Positions 53,922-63,317 of a stretch of DNA of 64,000 nt are shown piece after piece. How positions within the stretch are numbered: position 1 is the first letter of the stretch; each line of letters opens with the position of its first letter. Under the pieces are notes generated by a model, which saw only the letters and a list, made by a program, of their open reading frames with translations, was not told the DNA's origin and did not search any database. The DNA is taken from contig NZ_VUMT01000006.1 in NCBI RefSeq assembly GCF_009696045.1, positions 1 through 64,000 on the forward strand, read 5' to 3'. Source of the stretch: Velocimicrobium porci. GTDB taxonomy: Bacteria; Bacillota; Clostridia; Lachnospirales; Lachnospiraceae. The position numbers and the translations under genes are program-made.

Positions 53922-55055
53922 ATGAACGAAAATAAGGAACTAATCTTAGCATTAAATCAGATTGAAAAAGAAAAAGACATCAGTAAGGATGTTTTATTAG
54001 AAGCAATGGAGAATTCTTTAGTTGCTGCATGTAAAAATCATTTTGGAAAAGCAGACAATATTCATGTCAATATTAATAAAGAAACGGGTGCTGTTAATGT
54101 ATATGCAGATCGTGAAATTGTAGAAGAAGTAGAAGATGAGGCAACTCAAATCAGTTTAACAGAAGCAAAGTTAAAATATCCAACTTATGGATTAGGTGAA
54201 ATTGTACAAGTGGAGGTAACACCTAAGAATTTTGGACGTATTGCAGCTCAAAAGGCAAAACAAGTTGTTGTACAGAAAATTCGTGAAGAGGAAAGAAAAG
54301 TTCTTTATAACCAGTATTATGGAAAAGAAAAGGATATTGTAACAGGTATTGTTCAACGTTATCAGGGAAATAACATTAGTATTAATCTTGGTAAAGTAGA
54401 TGCCGTATTAACGGAAAATGAACAGGTAAAAACAGAGCGCTTTAAACCTACTGACCGTATAAAATTATATGTAATTGAAGTAAAAGATACGACAAAAGGA
54501 CCACGCATTACGGTATCCAGAACACATCCGGAGTTGGTAAAACGTTTGTTTGAGTCAGAAGTAGCAGAAGTAAAAGATGGCACCGTTGAGATTAAGAGCA
54601 TTGCAAGAGAAGCAGGTTCAAGAACAAAAATGGCTGTATACACCTCCAATCCGGACGTTGACCCGGTGGGTGCATGTGTCGGCTTAAATGGTGCAAGAGT
54701 GAATGCGATTGTAAATGAGCTTCGAGGTGAAAAAATTGATATTATTAATTGGAGCGAAGACCCTGCTGTATTAATTGAAAATGCATTAAGTCCGGCGAAA
54801 GTAGTATCTGTAGAGGTAGATCCGGAAGAAAAATCAGCAAGAGTGATTGTACCTGATTATCAGTTATCACTTGCAATTGGAAAAGAAGGACAGAATGCAA
54901 GATTAGCAGCAAGATTAACAGGCTATAAAATTGACATTAAAAGTGAGTCACAGGCTTGTTCTGTTTCTGAAACAAAACAAGAGAATTTAGAAGAATCCAA
55001 AGAAGCTAATGAAATGGAACAGACAACAGAAACACAAGAGGATATGACAGAATAA
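53922..55055 (+). CDS. nusA: transcription termination/antitermination factor NusA
   Basis: The 377-residue protein has the N-terminal RNAP-binding domain (ELILALNQIEKEKDISKDVL), S1 (DIVTGIVQRYQGNNISINLG), KH1 (DPVGACVGLNGARVNAIVNEL) and KH2 (QLSLAIGKEGQNARLAARLTG) domains, and a short acidic tail, as in other Firmicutes that lack the C-terminal acidic repeats. ATG 53922 fits the family N-terminus; ATG 53910 is an in-frame alternative and neither has a strong ribosome site. Confidence 0.96.
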   Translation: MNENKELILALNQIEKEKDISKDVLLEAMENSLVAACKNHFGKADNIHVNINKETGAVNVYADREIVEEVEDEATQISLTEAKLKYPTYGLGEIVQVEVTPKNFGRIAAQKAKQVVVQKIREEERKVLYNQYYGKEKDIVTGIVQRYQGNNISINLGKVDAVLTENEQVKTERFKPTDRIKLYVIEVKDTTKGPRITVSRTHPELVKRLFESEVAEVKDGTVEIKSIAREAGSRTKMAVYTSNPDVDPVGACVGLNGARVNAIVNELRGEKIDIINWSEDPAVLIENALSPAKVVSVEVDPEEKSARVIVPDYQLSLAIGKEGQNARLAARLTGYKIDIKSESQACSVSETKQENLEESKEANEMEQTTETQEDMTE

Positions 55056-55123
55056 TTTGTTAAAAAATGAGAGCTTTTATATTCAGTAGAAAGTTAAAAT
55101 ATAATTAGAAAGGGAGATGACAT

Positions 55124-55396
55124 ATGACAGGAAAAAAAGTCCCTTTAAGAAAATGTATTGGGTGTGGCGAAATGAAACCGAAGAAAGAATTGATTCGTGT
55201 AATTAAAACGCCGGAAGATGAAATTGTGATTGATAAAACAAGCAAGAAAAATGGCAGAGGGGCATATATATGTAATTCTTTAGATTGTTTATCAAATGCA
55301 GTGAAAACAAAGGCATTAGAACGTTCTTTAAAAGTAGCGATACCAAAAGAAGTATATGAAACTTTAGAAAGGGAGTTGACAGAGTTTGAAACCTGA
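55124..55396 (+). CDS. rnpM: RNase P modulator RnpM (YlxR, DUF448)
   Basis: The 90-residue protein has the YlxR signature VPLRKCIGCGEMKPKKELIRVI and NGRGAYICNSLDCLSNA. RnpM binds RNase P RNA and tunes its activity in Bacillus subtilis. It overlaps ylxQ by 11 bp. Confidence 0.93.
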   Translation: MTGKKVPLRKCIGCGEMKPKKELIRVIKTPEDEIVIDKTSKKNGRGAYICNSLDCLSNAVKTKALERSLKVAIPKEVYETLERELTEFET

Positions 55397-55688
55397 TAAA
55401 GTATTATCGTATCTGGGACTTGCAACAAAGTCAGGAAATATTGCAAGTGGAGAATTCATGACGGAAAAATCGGTAAAAGAAGGAAGCGCTTGTCTGGTTA
55501 TTGTAGCAGAAGATGCTTCCAATAATACGAAGAAGATGTTTATGAATATGTGCGAGTATTATCATGTGCCGCTATACTTTTATAGTGACAAAATTGGTTT
55601 GGGTCATGCAATGGGAAAAGAAACAAGAGCTTCTTTGGCTATTCTTGACCAGGGACTTTCGGATGCAGTAGAAAAACAACTGAAATAG
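55386..55688 (+). CDS. ylxQ: L7Ae-family ribosomal protein-like YlxQ
   Basis: A 100-residue L7Ae/L30e-fold protein (KVLSYLGLATKSGNIASGE, ASNNTKKMFMNMCEYYHVPLYFYSDKIGLGHAMGKE) that likely binds kink-turn RNA. TTG 55386 start overlaps the end of rnpM; GGGAG lies upstream. Conserved position between rnpM and infB. Confidence 0.93.
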   Translation: MKPDKVLSYLGLATKSGNIASGEFMTEKSVKEGSACLVIVAEDASNNTKKMFMNMCEYYHVPLYFYSDKIGLGHAMGKETRASLAILDQGLSDAVEKQLK

Positions 55689-55700
55689 GAGGTAGAAAGT

Positions 55701-58298
55701 ATGGCAAAAATGAAGATATATGAAATCGCAAAGAGTTTGAATACAAAGAGCAGTGATCTTGTCAAGGCATTAAATGAGAATGGATTTGAAGTAAAGAGTC
55801 ATAATAGTAATATTGAAGACGATGCCATTGCATTTGTATTAAAACATTTTGCACCAAAAAAAGAAGATACAAAAGCTTTGAAACAAAACGAAATAGAAAA
55901 AGTAGAGAGTAAAGTAACAGAAGAGGTTAGAGAGGTTAAAGTGACAGAAAAGAAAGTAGAAGAATCAAAGATAGAAGTAAAAACAGCAGAATTGACAAAT
56001 GAGTCAAAACAAAAAAATGAAAATGAAAAAAAACCAGAGGAAAAAGTAAAAGAGGCTGGACGTAACAATAATCGAAATAGTACAGAACGTAATAATAACC
56101 GAAACAATAACGACCGGAATAGTAATCGAAATAAAAATAACAGCCAAAACAATAATGAGCGAAACAACAATCGGAATAATCGAAACAACACAGAACGTAA
56201 TAATAACCGAAATAATAATCGCTTCAATAACAATGAACGAAAATCCCCGAATTCGGATCGGAGACAACAGGGCAATGACAGAAATAATAATAGAACTCAA
56301 AATAATAACCGGTTTGGAGGAAATAATTTTGAGCATGCTATTTCCTTTGATACACCTTCCTTTGATAAAGGAAATTCAAGAAAGAATGATTACAATAATA
56401 AAAATAGCAGAAATGATAAAAACAGAAATAATAAGAAGTACAGAAATGACAATGATATGCCATCCAAGAAAGAAAAAGATCCAAATAGAAAAGGTGCGTT
56501 TATTATGCCAAAACCAGTAGTGAAAGAACCAGAAACAGAAGATACAATTAAAACGATTACATTACCAGAAACAATGACAATTCGTGATTTAGCAGACAAG
56601 ATGAAACAGCCGGCTGCGAGTGTTGTAAAGAAATTATTTTTACAGGGAAAAATGGTTTCTATCAATCAGGAAATCAGCTTTGAAGAAGCGGAAGAGATTG
56701 CACTTGAGTTTAACTGTATAGCAGAATTAGAAGAACAAGTGGATGTAATTGAGGAAATTTTAAAAGAGGATGAAGAAGATGAAAGCACACTTGAAAAACG
56801 TCCTCCGGTTGTATGTGTTATGGGACACGTTGACCATGGTAAAACCTCTTTGCTTGATGCAATTCGCCAGACAAGTGTAACAGAGAAAGAAGCAGGTGGT
56901 ATCACACAGCATATCGGTGCTTATACAGTAAATGTAAATGGAGAAAAAATCACATTTTTAGATACTCCGGGACATGAGGCATTTACTTCTATGCGTATGC
57001 GTGGTGCGAAATCAACGGATATTGCGATTTTAGTTGTTGCTGCAGACGATGGTGTTATGCCTCAGACTGTAGAGGCAATCAGTCATGCTAAGGCAGCAGA
57101 AGTTGAAATTATTGTAGCAATCAATAAAATTGATAAACCGGGTGCCAATATCGAACGTGTAAAACAAGAATTATCAGAATATGAATTAATTGCAGAGGAT
57201 TGGGGCGGAAGTACTGTATTTGTACCAGTATCTGCAAAAACAAAAGAAGGTTTGGACCAGCTTCTTGAAATGATTTTATTAACAGCAGAAGTTTCTGAAT
57301 TAAAAGCAAATCCAAATCGTAAAGCAAGAGGTATTGTAATCGAAGCACAGCTTGATAAAGGAAGAGGACCGGTTGCTACAATTTTAGTACAAAAAGGTAC
57401 TCTTCATGTTGGTGACTCGATTGTAATTGGTTCTGCACATGGTAAAGTTCGTGCGATGGTAGATGATAAAGGAAGAAGAGTAAAGGAAGCAACACCTTCT
57501 ACACCTGTAGAAATTCTAGGTTTGAATGAAGTTCCGGATGCAGGTGAAATCTTTATGGCAACAGAAAACGATAAAGAAGCCCGTTCGATTGCAGAGGCAT
57601 ATATTAAGCAGGGAAGAGAAAAATTATTGGCAGAAACAAAATCTAAATTATCTTTAGATGGACTATTCTCACAAATTCAGGCCGGAAATATCAAAGAACT
57701 TAATCTGATTGTAAAAGCCGATGTACAGGGTTCAGTAGAAGCAGTAAAACAAAGTTTATTAAAATTAAGCAATGAAGAAGTAGCAATCCGTATTATTCAT
57801 GGCGGTGTTGGTGCAATTAATGAATCGGATGTAACGTTAGCGAGTGCTTCTAACGCAATTATTATCGGATTTAATGTTCGCCCGGACCCAACTGCAAAAG
57901 ATATTGCAGAAAGAGAAAAAGTAGATTTGCGTCTATATAAAGTTATTTATAACGCAATTGAAGATATTGAGGCAGCCATGAAAGGCATGCTGGATCCAGT
58001 ATTTGAAGAAAAAATTATTGGTCATGCAGAGGTACGTCAGACATTCAAAGCTTCTGGTGTTGGTATGATTGCAGGTTCCTATGTATTAGATGGAAAAATT
58101 GTTCGCGGTTGTAAAGCAAGAGTTACTCGTGACGGTGAAGTTATTTTTGATGGTGATTTAGCATCATTGAAGCGTTTTAAAGATGATGTAAAAGAAGTAG
58201 CTTCTGGTTATGAGTGCGGACTTGTATTTGAAAAATTCAATGATATCAAAGAAGAAGATAAAGTAGAGCTTTATGTAATGGAAGAGGTACCAAGATAG
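55701..58298 (+). CDS. infB: translation initiation factor IF-2
   Basis: The 865-residue GTPase delivers fMet-tRNA to the 30S subunit. It has an N-terminal IF2N helix bundle ([25 protein letters not shown]), an extremely Asn/Arg-rich linker (~residues 120-250), a second IF2N ([25 protein letters not shown]), then the G domain with [17 protein letters not shown] and NKIDKP, and the C-terminal barrels. The linker codons are A/T-rich (AAT, AAC, AGA, CGT/CGA). AGGAGG precedes ATG 55701. Confidence 0.98.
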   Translation: MAKMKIYEIAKSLNTKSSDLVKALNENGFEVKSHNSNIEDDAIAFVLKHFAPKKEDTKALKQNEIEKVESKVTEEVREVKVTEKKVEESKIEVKTAELTNESKQKNENEKKPEEKVKEAGRNNNRNSTERNNNRNNNDRNSNRNKNNSQNNNERNNNRNNRNNTERNNNRNNNRFNNNERKSPNSDRRQQGNDRNNNRTQNNNRFGGNNFEHAISFDTPSFDKGNSRKNDYNNKNSRNDKNRNNKKYRNDNDMPSKKEKDPNRKGAFIMPKPVVKEPETEDTIKTITLPETMTIRDLADKMKQPAASVVKKLFLQGKMVSINQEISFEEAEEIALEFNCIAELEEQVDVIEEILKEDEEDESTLEKRPPVVCVMGHVDHGKTSLLDAIRQTSVTEKEAGGITQHIGAYTVNVNGEKITFLDTPGHEAFTSMRMRGAKSTDIAILVVAADDGVMPQTVEAISHAKAAEVEIIVAINKIDKPGANIERVKQELSEYELIAEDWGGSTVFVPVSAKTKEGLDQLLEMILLTAEVSELKANPNRKARGIVIEAQLDKGRGPVATILVQKGTLHVGDSIVIGSAHGKVRAMVDDKGRRVKEATPSTPVEILGLNEVPDAGEIFMATENDKEARSIAEAYIKQGREKLLAETKSKLSLDGLFSQIQAGNIKELNLIVKADVQGSVEAVKQSLLKLSNEEVAIRIIHGGVGAINESDVTLASASNAIIIGFNVRPDPTAKDIAEREKVDLRLYKVIYNAIEDIEAAMKGMLDPVFEEKIIGHAEVRQTFKASGVGMIAGSYVLDGKIVRGCKARVTRDGEVIFDGDLASLKRFKDDVKEVASGYECGLVFEKFNDIKEEDKVELYVMEEVPR

Positions 58299-58328
58299 TA
58301 CACGAAAAAACAGACAGGAAGTGAAGCA

Positions 58329-58715
58329 ATGCGTAAAAATAGTATCAAAAATACAAGAATAAATGGTGAGGTTCAAAAAGAATTAAGTAAGTTAATTGCA
58401 ACTGAGATTAAAGATCCACGGATTCATCCTATGACATCCGTTGTAGCAGTAGAGGTTGCACCGGATTTAAAACATGCAAAGGTGTATATCAGTGTATTAG
58501 GCAATGAAGAAGAAAGAGAAGAAACTTATAAAGGACTAAAAAGTGCTTCGTCTTTTATGAGAAGTCAGTTAGCAAAGACAATTAATCTCCGCAATACGCC
58601 TGAGCTTACATTTATTATGGATCAATCAATCGAATATGGTGTAAATATGTCACATTTGATTGATGAGGTTAATAAAAATATCGTAGATCGAGAAAGCAGT
58701 GATTTGGATGAATAA
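58329..58715 (+). CDS. rbfA: 30S ribosome-binding factor RbfA
   Basis: The 128-residue KH-fold protein (TRINGEVQKELSKLIATEIKDPRIHPMTSVVAVEVAPDLKHAKVYISVLG) binds the 30S subunit during cold adaptation and 16S maturation. GGAAG upstream. Its stop overlaps the nrnA start by 8 bp. Confidence 0.96.
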   Translation: MRKNSIKNTRINGEVQKELSKLIATEIKDPRIHPMTSVVAVEVAPDLKHAKVYISVLGNEEEREETYKGLKSASSFMRSQLAKTINLRNTPELTFIMDQSIEYGVNMSHLIDEVNKNIVDRESSDLDE

Positions 58716-59688
58716 GATATTGGAAATTATAAAAGATGAAAAATCCATTGCAATTGCCGGACATGTAAGACCAGACGGGGACTGTTTTGGTTCCTGTCTG
58801 GCAATGTACCAATATTTAAGTCAAACTTTACCGGATAGACAGATTGATGTTTATCTGGAAGAAGTTGTACCAGTCTTTGCTTTTTTAAAGGATAGTGACA
58901 AGATAAAAACAAGCGTAGAAATGGAAAAGGAAGTTCCAGAGTATGATTTATTTATTTCATTAGATTGTGGCTCGAAAGACCGGTTAGGTTTTGCGGAACC
59001 GGTTCTTGACTGTGCAAAAAAGGTAGTAAATATTGACCATCATGTCAGCAATACAAAGTTTGGAAATGAAAATCATGTAATTGGTGATTCCAGTTCTACC
59101 TGTGAAATATTATTTTCTTTGATGGAAGAAGACTTAATTACAAGAGAGATTGCAGAAGCGTTATATCTTGGCATTGTACATGATACAGGAGTATTCAGGC
59201 ACTCTTGTACTTCAAGAAAAACAATGGAAATTGCAGGTTTTTTAATTGAAAAAGGAATTCCGTTTTCTAAAATAATTGATAAAACTTTTTATGAAAAAAC
59301 ATATGTACAAAACCAGCTTCTTGGAAGATGCCTGATGGAAAGTATAAGAATTCTTGATGGGAAAGTAATTGCTTCTTGCATTGATGAAGAAACAATGAAA
59401 TTTTATGGAGCAGGAAGCAGCGATTTAGACGGAATCGTTGATCAGCTTAGAGTGACCGAAAAGGTTGAAGTTGCGATTTTTGCACATGAAACTGCATTAC
59501 AGGAATATAAAGTAAGCATGCGTTCGAATGGAATTGTAAATGTGAGTAAGATTGCAACTTATTTTGGTGGCGGCGGGCACGTGAAAGCAGCAGGATGCAA
59601 AATGAAAGGCCGTTATCACGATGTTATCAATAATCTGGTTGGTCACATTGCAAATCAACTGGAGAATAGTAAAAGTGAAAGAGAATAA
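58708..59688 (+). CDS. nrnA: bifunctional oligoribonuclease/PAP phosphatase (NrnA-like, DHH-DHHA1)
   Basis: Degrades nano-RNA and dephosphorylates 3'-phosphoadenosine 5'-phosphate. The 326-residue protein has the DHH motifs AGHVRPDGDCFGS, LFISLDCG, VNIDHHVSN and a DHHA1 C-terminus (KIATYFGGGGHVKAAG). ATG 58708 overlaps rbfA; a GTG at 58699 is an alternative. Its stop overlaps the truB start (TAATG). Confidence 0.95.
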   Translation: MNKILEIIKDEKSIAIAGHVRPDGDCFGSCLAMYQYLSQTLPDRQIDVYLEEVVPVFAFLKDSDKIKTSVEMEKEVPEYDLFISLDCGSKDRLGFAEPVLDCAKKVVNIDHHVSNTKFGNENHVIGDSSSTCEILFSLMEEDLITREIAEALYLGIVHDTGVFRHSCTSRKTMEIAGFLIEKGIPFSKIIDKTFYEKTYVQNQLLGRCLMESIRILDGKVIASCIDEETMKFYGAGSSDLDGIVDQLRVTEKVEVAIFAHETALQEYKVSMRSNGIVNVSKIATYFGGGGHVKAAGCKMKGRYHDVINNLVGHIANQLENSKSERE

Positions 59689-60620
59689 TGATGGATGGAA
59701 TTATTGTAATCTATAAAGAAAAAGGATTTACTTCTCATGATGTAGTTGCCAAACTTCGAGGCATATTAAAAATGAGAAAAATTGGTCATACAGGCACTTT
59801 GGATCCGGAAGCAGAAGGAGTTCTTCCGGTCTGCGTGGGGAAGGCAACGAAACTTTGTGATTTGCTGACCGATAAAGATAAAACTTATGAAACGGTTATG
59901 AAGTTAGGAATAAAGACAGATACGCAGGATATGACAGGGACTATATTGGAAGAGAGAAACGTGCTTTTGTCAGAACAGGAGATAAAAGAAGCTTCTCTTT
60001 CCTTTTGTGGTGAATATAGCCAAATTCCACCTATGTATTCAGCATTGAAGGTAAATGGAAAGAAATTGTATGAGCTTGCAAGGGAAGGAAAAGAAGTAGA
60101 GAGAAAAGCGAGAAAGGTTCTAATTCATGAATTGATTATAAAAAAAATTGATTTGGAAGCTTTTGAGGTAACGATGGAAGTTACTTGCTCAAAAGGAACT
60201 TATATCCGAACCTTGTGTCATGATATTGGTGAAAAACTTGGCTGCGGTGCTTGTATGAAAGAACTAAAACGGACAAGAGTGGAACGATTTCAGTTAAGCG
60301 ATAGCCTGACGTTAGCTGAAGTAGAGGAAAAGATGAAAGAAGGAACCGTTGAATCTTATTTTTTACCGGTTGACACTTTGTTTTCCCAATATCCCAAATT
60401 GGTAATCAAAGAAGAAAGCTGTCGTTTTATTTATAATGGAAATTGTTTTTTAAAGAAAAATATAGATTTGAACAATTCGGAACAAAAGAATGAGATTATA
60501 AATCAGACAGAAGGAGTAGCTCAATTGTTTCGTGTATATGATTATAAAAATGTATTTGTCGGCTTATATCAGTTTGACAGAAAGAAAAATCAATACAAAC
60601 CATATAAAATGTTTTTGTAG
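59688..60620 (+). CDS. truB: tRNA pseudouridine(55) synthase TruB
   Basis: Makes pseudouridine 55 in the tRNA T loop. The 310-residue protein has GIIVIYKEKGFTSHDVV, the catalytic Asp in KIGHTGTLDPEAEGVLPVC, IPPMYSALKVNGKKLYELAR and the RNA-binding KGTYIRTLCHDIG, followed by a PUA-like C-terminus. It may start at ATG 59688 or 59691. Confidence 0.97.
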   Translation: MMDGIIVIYKEKGFTSHDVVAKLRGILKMRKIGHTGTLDPEAEGVLPVCVGKATKLCDLLTDKDKTYETVMKLGIKTDTQDMTGTILEERNVLLSEQEIKEASLSFCGEYSQIPPMYSALKVNGKKLYELAREGKEVERKARKVLIHELIIKKIDLEAFEVTMEVTCSKGTYIRTLCHDIGEKLGCGACMKELKRTRVERFQLSDSLTLAEVEEKMKEGTVESYFLPVDTLFSQYPKLVIKEESCRFIYNGNCFLKKNIDLNNSEQKNEIINQTEGVAQLFRVYDYKNVFVGLYQFDRKKNQYKPYKMFL

Positions 60621-60650
60621 AGGAGTTATTAAAACGATAGGAGGTGAATT

Positions 60651-61565
60651 ATGCAGTATTTAAACGATACGAAATTTCAATTGAAAAATACAGCAGTTAC
60701 ATTAGGAAAATTTGATGGGATACATATTGGTCATCAAAGACTGCTAAACTGTGTCAAACAGTTTAAAGAGCAGGGATTGGAAACTGTAGTATTTAGTTTT
60801 TTATTCCCTCCTTCGGTGTTATTATCGAATACAGAGCTGAATTTAATTTTTACGGAAGAAGAGAAAAAGACTCAGTTTGAAGAATTCGGAATTGACACAA
60901 TTATTTCCTATCCATTTACTAGGGAGATGCTAAAAATGGAACCTGAGCAATTTATTAAAGAAATTTTAGTGAAACAATTAGATGCGAAAGCAGTGGTGGT
61001 TGGATCAGATTTTCATTTTGGACACAATCGGTGTGGGGATATTGCTTTATTAGAACGTATGTCAGAAGAATATGGCTATAAGCTGATTGTATTCGAAAAA
61101 GTAAAACTTGGAGGTTCCTGTGTCAGCAGCTCCAGAATTCGGAAGGAACTTCGCAACGGAAATATGGAGTTGGTTCAGCAAATGCTTGGACAACCATATT
61201 TTGTTACCGGTACTGTCACACATGGAAGAAAACTAGGAAGAACTTTGGGAATGCCGACCGCTAATATTGTTCCGTCTGATGAAAAATTGTTACCTCCTTA
61301 TGGTGTATATGTGTCTAAGACAAAGGTGGATGGCAAAGAATTTATTGGAATCACGAATATAGGAGTAAAACCAACTGTAGGTGCTGAAGAAAAGCGGCTG
61401 GTGGAAACATTTTTATTTGATTATCATGGTAATTTATATGGGAAAGAATTGAAAGTTGATTTGTATTGTTTTGAACGTCCGGAAAAAAAGTTTGTATCAA
61501 TTGAAGAACTGAAACAGCAGATGGAAAATGATGCAATATTTGGAAAACAGTATTTTGCTTCATGA
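60651..61565 (+). CDS. ribF: bifunctional riboflavin kinase/FAD synthetase
   Basis: Converts riboflavin to FMN and then FAD. The 304-residue protein has the N-terminal adenylyltransferase (AVTLGKFDGIHIGHQRLL, VVGSDFHFGHNRCGD, SSSRIRKELRNG) and the C-terminal kinase (GRTLGMPTANI, GVYVSKTKVDGK, VETFLFDYHGNLYGKEL). GGAGG is 7 bp before ATG 60651. Last gene of the rimP-nusA operon, before a strong terminator. Confidence 0.97.
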   Translation: MQYLNDTKFQLKNTAVTLGKFDGIHIGHQRLLNCVKQFKEQGLETVVFSFLFPPSVLLSNTELNLIFTEEEKKTQFEEFGIDTIISYPFTREMLKMEPEQFIKEILVKQLDAKAVVVGSDFHFGHNRCGDIALLERMSEEYGYKLIVFEKVKLGGSCVSSSRIRKELRNGNMELVQQMLGQPYFVTGTVTHGRKLGRTLGMPTANIVPSDEKLLPPYGVYVSKTKVDGKEFIGITNIGVKPTVGAEEKRLVETFLFDYHGNLYGKELKVDLYCFERPEKKFVSIEELKQQMENDAIFGKQYFAS

Positions 61566-61574
61566 AATAAAATG

Positions 61575-61622
61575 AAAAAGATATTGTAACAGTTATTTGT
61601 GTAACGTTACAATATCTTTTTT
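61575..61622 (+). terminator. intrinsic terminator after ribF
   Basis: A 16-bp perfect stem (61575-61590 with 61606-61621) with a 15-nt loop and T run. It ends the operon and could also serve the convergent MocR gene. Confidence 0.92.
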
Positions 61623-61667
61623 ATATGCCTTTAGAAATGTACAAGTATAAATTTGTGTAAGATAGAA

Positions 61668-63056
61668 TTAAAATAAATTTTCTAATAATTTTTTTATGCC
61701 ATCTTTTATATCTGTTTCTGGTAAATTAGCATATCCTATTAAAAAAGTAGGTTTGTAATCGGGAGGAATAACAATAAAGTGTTCCGAAAGCCCGTAGAGT
61801 TTAATTTGATTTTGTTTGGCTTTATTTAAAATTTCTTGTTCTGATTCTTTTGTGTTAAGTTCTACAACAAGATGCAAACCTGCATTTTCTCCATAGATTC
61901 GCAACTTTGACTTATATGGCTTTAAATAAGAGAGTAGCAAATCATGTTTCATTTTATAAATTTTTCTCATACGATTGAGATGGCGTTCAAAGTAACCATT
62001 TGTAATAAATTCAGTGATAATCGCCTGGTCAATGCGAGAAACGGTACAAGAATAAAATCCGACTTTTTCTCTATATCGTTGTAATAATTTTTGGGGAAGG
62101 ACAATATACCCGACACGAATTGCAGGTGCAATTGCCTTGGAAAAAGTTCCAATATAGATTACTTTTTCTTTTAAATCAATGCCCTGTAAAGAAGGAATTG
62201 GCTTTCCTTTATAACGAAATTCACTATCATGATCATCTTCAATAATGTAGTGGTCTTGATTGGAATATGCCCATTCTAATAACTCCATCCGACGTTTGAT
62301 TGGCATTATAATCCCAAGTGGGTATTGGTGAGATGGTGTGACATAAGAAATATTACAATTAGTTGTATTTAATTCACTTACTTTCATACCTGATTCATCC
62401 AATGGGATTGGCGTAATCGTATAGCCGGATTCTTGAAAAATCTGATAGGCTCGTTTATAAGTAGGATTTTCCATTGCGATATTTTGATTGGGACCAAGAA
62501 TAGAGGAGAGGAGTTTAAGAAGATAATCAACTCCGGCTCCTACAATGATTTGTTCTTTCGAGCAATGTACTGCACGGGACTGATGTAAATATGAGGCGAT
62601 TGCATCTCGAAGAGCGTCGTCGCCTTGATTTTCCCCTAACAAAAATAAGTCCGTATCTTCTTTGAAACAGTTTTTTGAAAGCTGGCGCCATGTGTGGTAT
62701 GGAAAATGGGCAAGGTCAACTGCAAATGGAGAAAAGTCATATTGATACATGGAAGAATCCAACATTGGTTTTGCATTTTTTTGATTATTTGCAGAACAAA
62801 TTTGTGTTAAACATTTAATTTCATTTACAAAATATCCTCGTTTTGGAAAAGATTCGATATATCCTTCGGAAAGTAATTGACCATAAGCCATATCGACAGT
62901 ATTTCTACTGACAGAAAGATGAGAAGCTAAGTTTCTTGTAGAAGGAAGTTTCGTTCCACAGCTAAGGCGACCGGTTTGAATTTCCTGTTTTAAATAATGG
63001 TATATTTGTTCATATAATGAGACAGGTGAATTGGAATCTAATAGTATTGTAAACAT
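61668..63056 (-). CDS. MocR/PdxR family regulator (GntR-aminotransferase fusion)
   Basis: The 462-residue protein has an N-terminal GntR winged helix (~1-75; SLYEQIYHYLKQEIQTGRLSCGTKLPSTRNLASHLSVSRNTV) and a fold-type I aminotransferase domain, with the PLP Lys expected in YIGTFSKAIAPAIRVGY, EDDHDSEFRYKG and VTPSHQYPLG. MocR proteins often control PLP or amino-acid genes; pdxST is not in the window, and the divergent neighbour is a Na/Pi cotransporter. AGGAGG lies 3-8 bp upstream of ATG 63056. Confidence 0.92.
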   Translation of the reverse strand: MFTILLDSNSPVSLYEQIYHYLKQEIQTGRLSCGTKLPSTRNLASHLSVSRNTVDMAYGQLLSEGYIESFPKRGYFVNEIKCLTQICSANNQKNAKPMLDSSMYQYDFSPFAVDLAHFPYHTWRQLSKNCFKEDTDLFLLGENQGDDALRDAIASYLHQSRAVHCSKEQIIVGAGVDYLLKLLSSILGPNQNIAMENPTYKRAYQIFQESGYTITPIPLDESGMKVSELNTTNCNISYVTPSHQYPLGIIMPIKRRMELLEWAYSNQDHYIIEDDHDSEFRYKGKPIPSLQGIDLKEKVIYIGTFSKAIAPAIRVGYIVLPQKLLQRYREKVGFYSCTVSRIDQAIITEFITNGYFERHLNRMRKIYKMKHDLLLSYLKPYKSKLRIYGENAGLHLVVELNTKESEQEILNKAKQNQIKLYGLSEHFIVIPPDYKPTFLIGYANLPETDIKDGIKKLLENLF

Positions 63057-63074
63057 AATAACCTCCTGGTATGG

Positions 63075-63137
63075 TTTTGAAGTATCAAAATAAAGAATAC
63101 GAAAAGACCAGTTTGATTTAGAATATCAAAAATTTGA
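63075..63137. promoter_or_regulatory. cluster of TTTGA/TCAAA half-sites upstream of the MocR gene
   Basis: TTTTGA (63075-63080) and TCAAAA (63085-63090) form an inverted repeat, and further TTTGA and TCAAA copies occur to 63137. They may be an autoregulatory MocR operator; AT richness makes chance copies likely. Confidence 0.3.
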
Positions 63138-63197
63138 AAAAAACGCAAGGAACTTTTACTAAAAGTGTAAAAAAAGTCGAATTATAGAAAAAAAGGC

Positions 63198-63226
63198 TTG
63201 TATCTTTTTATAAGATATATTAAAGT
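63198..63226 (+). promoter_or_regulatory. probable promoter of the Na/Pi cotransporter gene
   Basis: TTGTAT (63198-63203), 17-bp spacer, TAAAGT (63221-63226). An inverted repeat TTGACTC/GAGTCAA (63278-63284, 63295-63301) follows in the leader, six bases before the ribosome site. Confidence 0.45.
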
Positions 63227-63317
63227 AGTAAATGGTGAATTTTCTTAACGAAAATTTTACTTTTATTTTACACAAAGTTGACTCTTTTATTTCAGAGTCA
63301 ATAGTTAGGAGATTGTT

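Noticed and set aside
55799-56275. Leu/Arg/Phe-rich minus-strand ORF inside infB
   Set aside because: It is the complement of the Asn/Arg repeat linker of IF-2.
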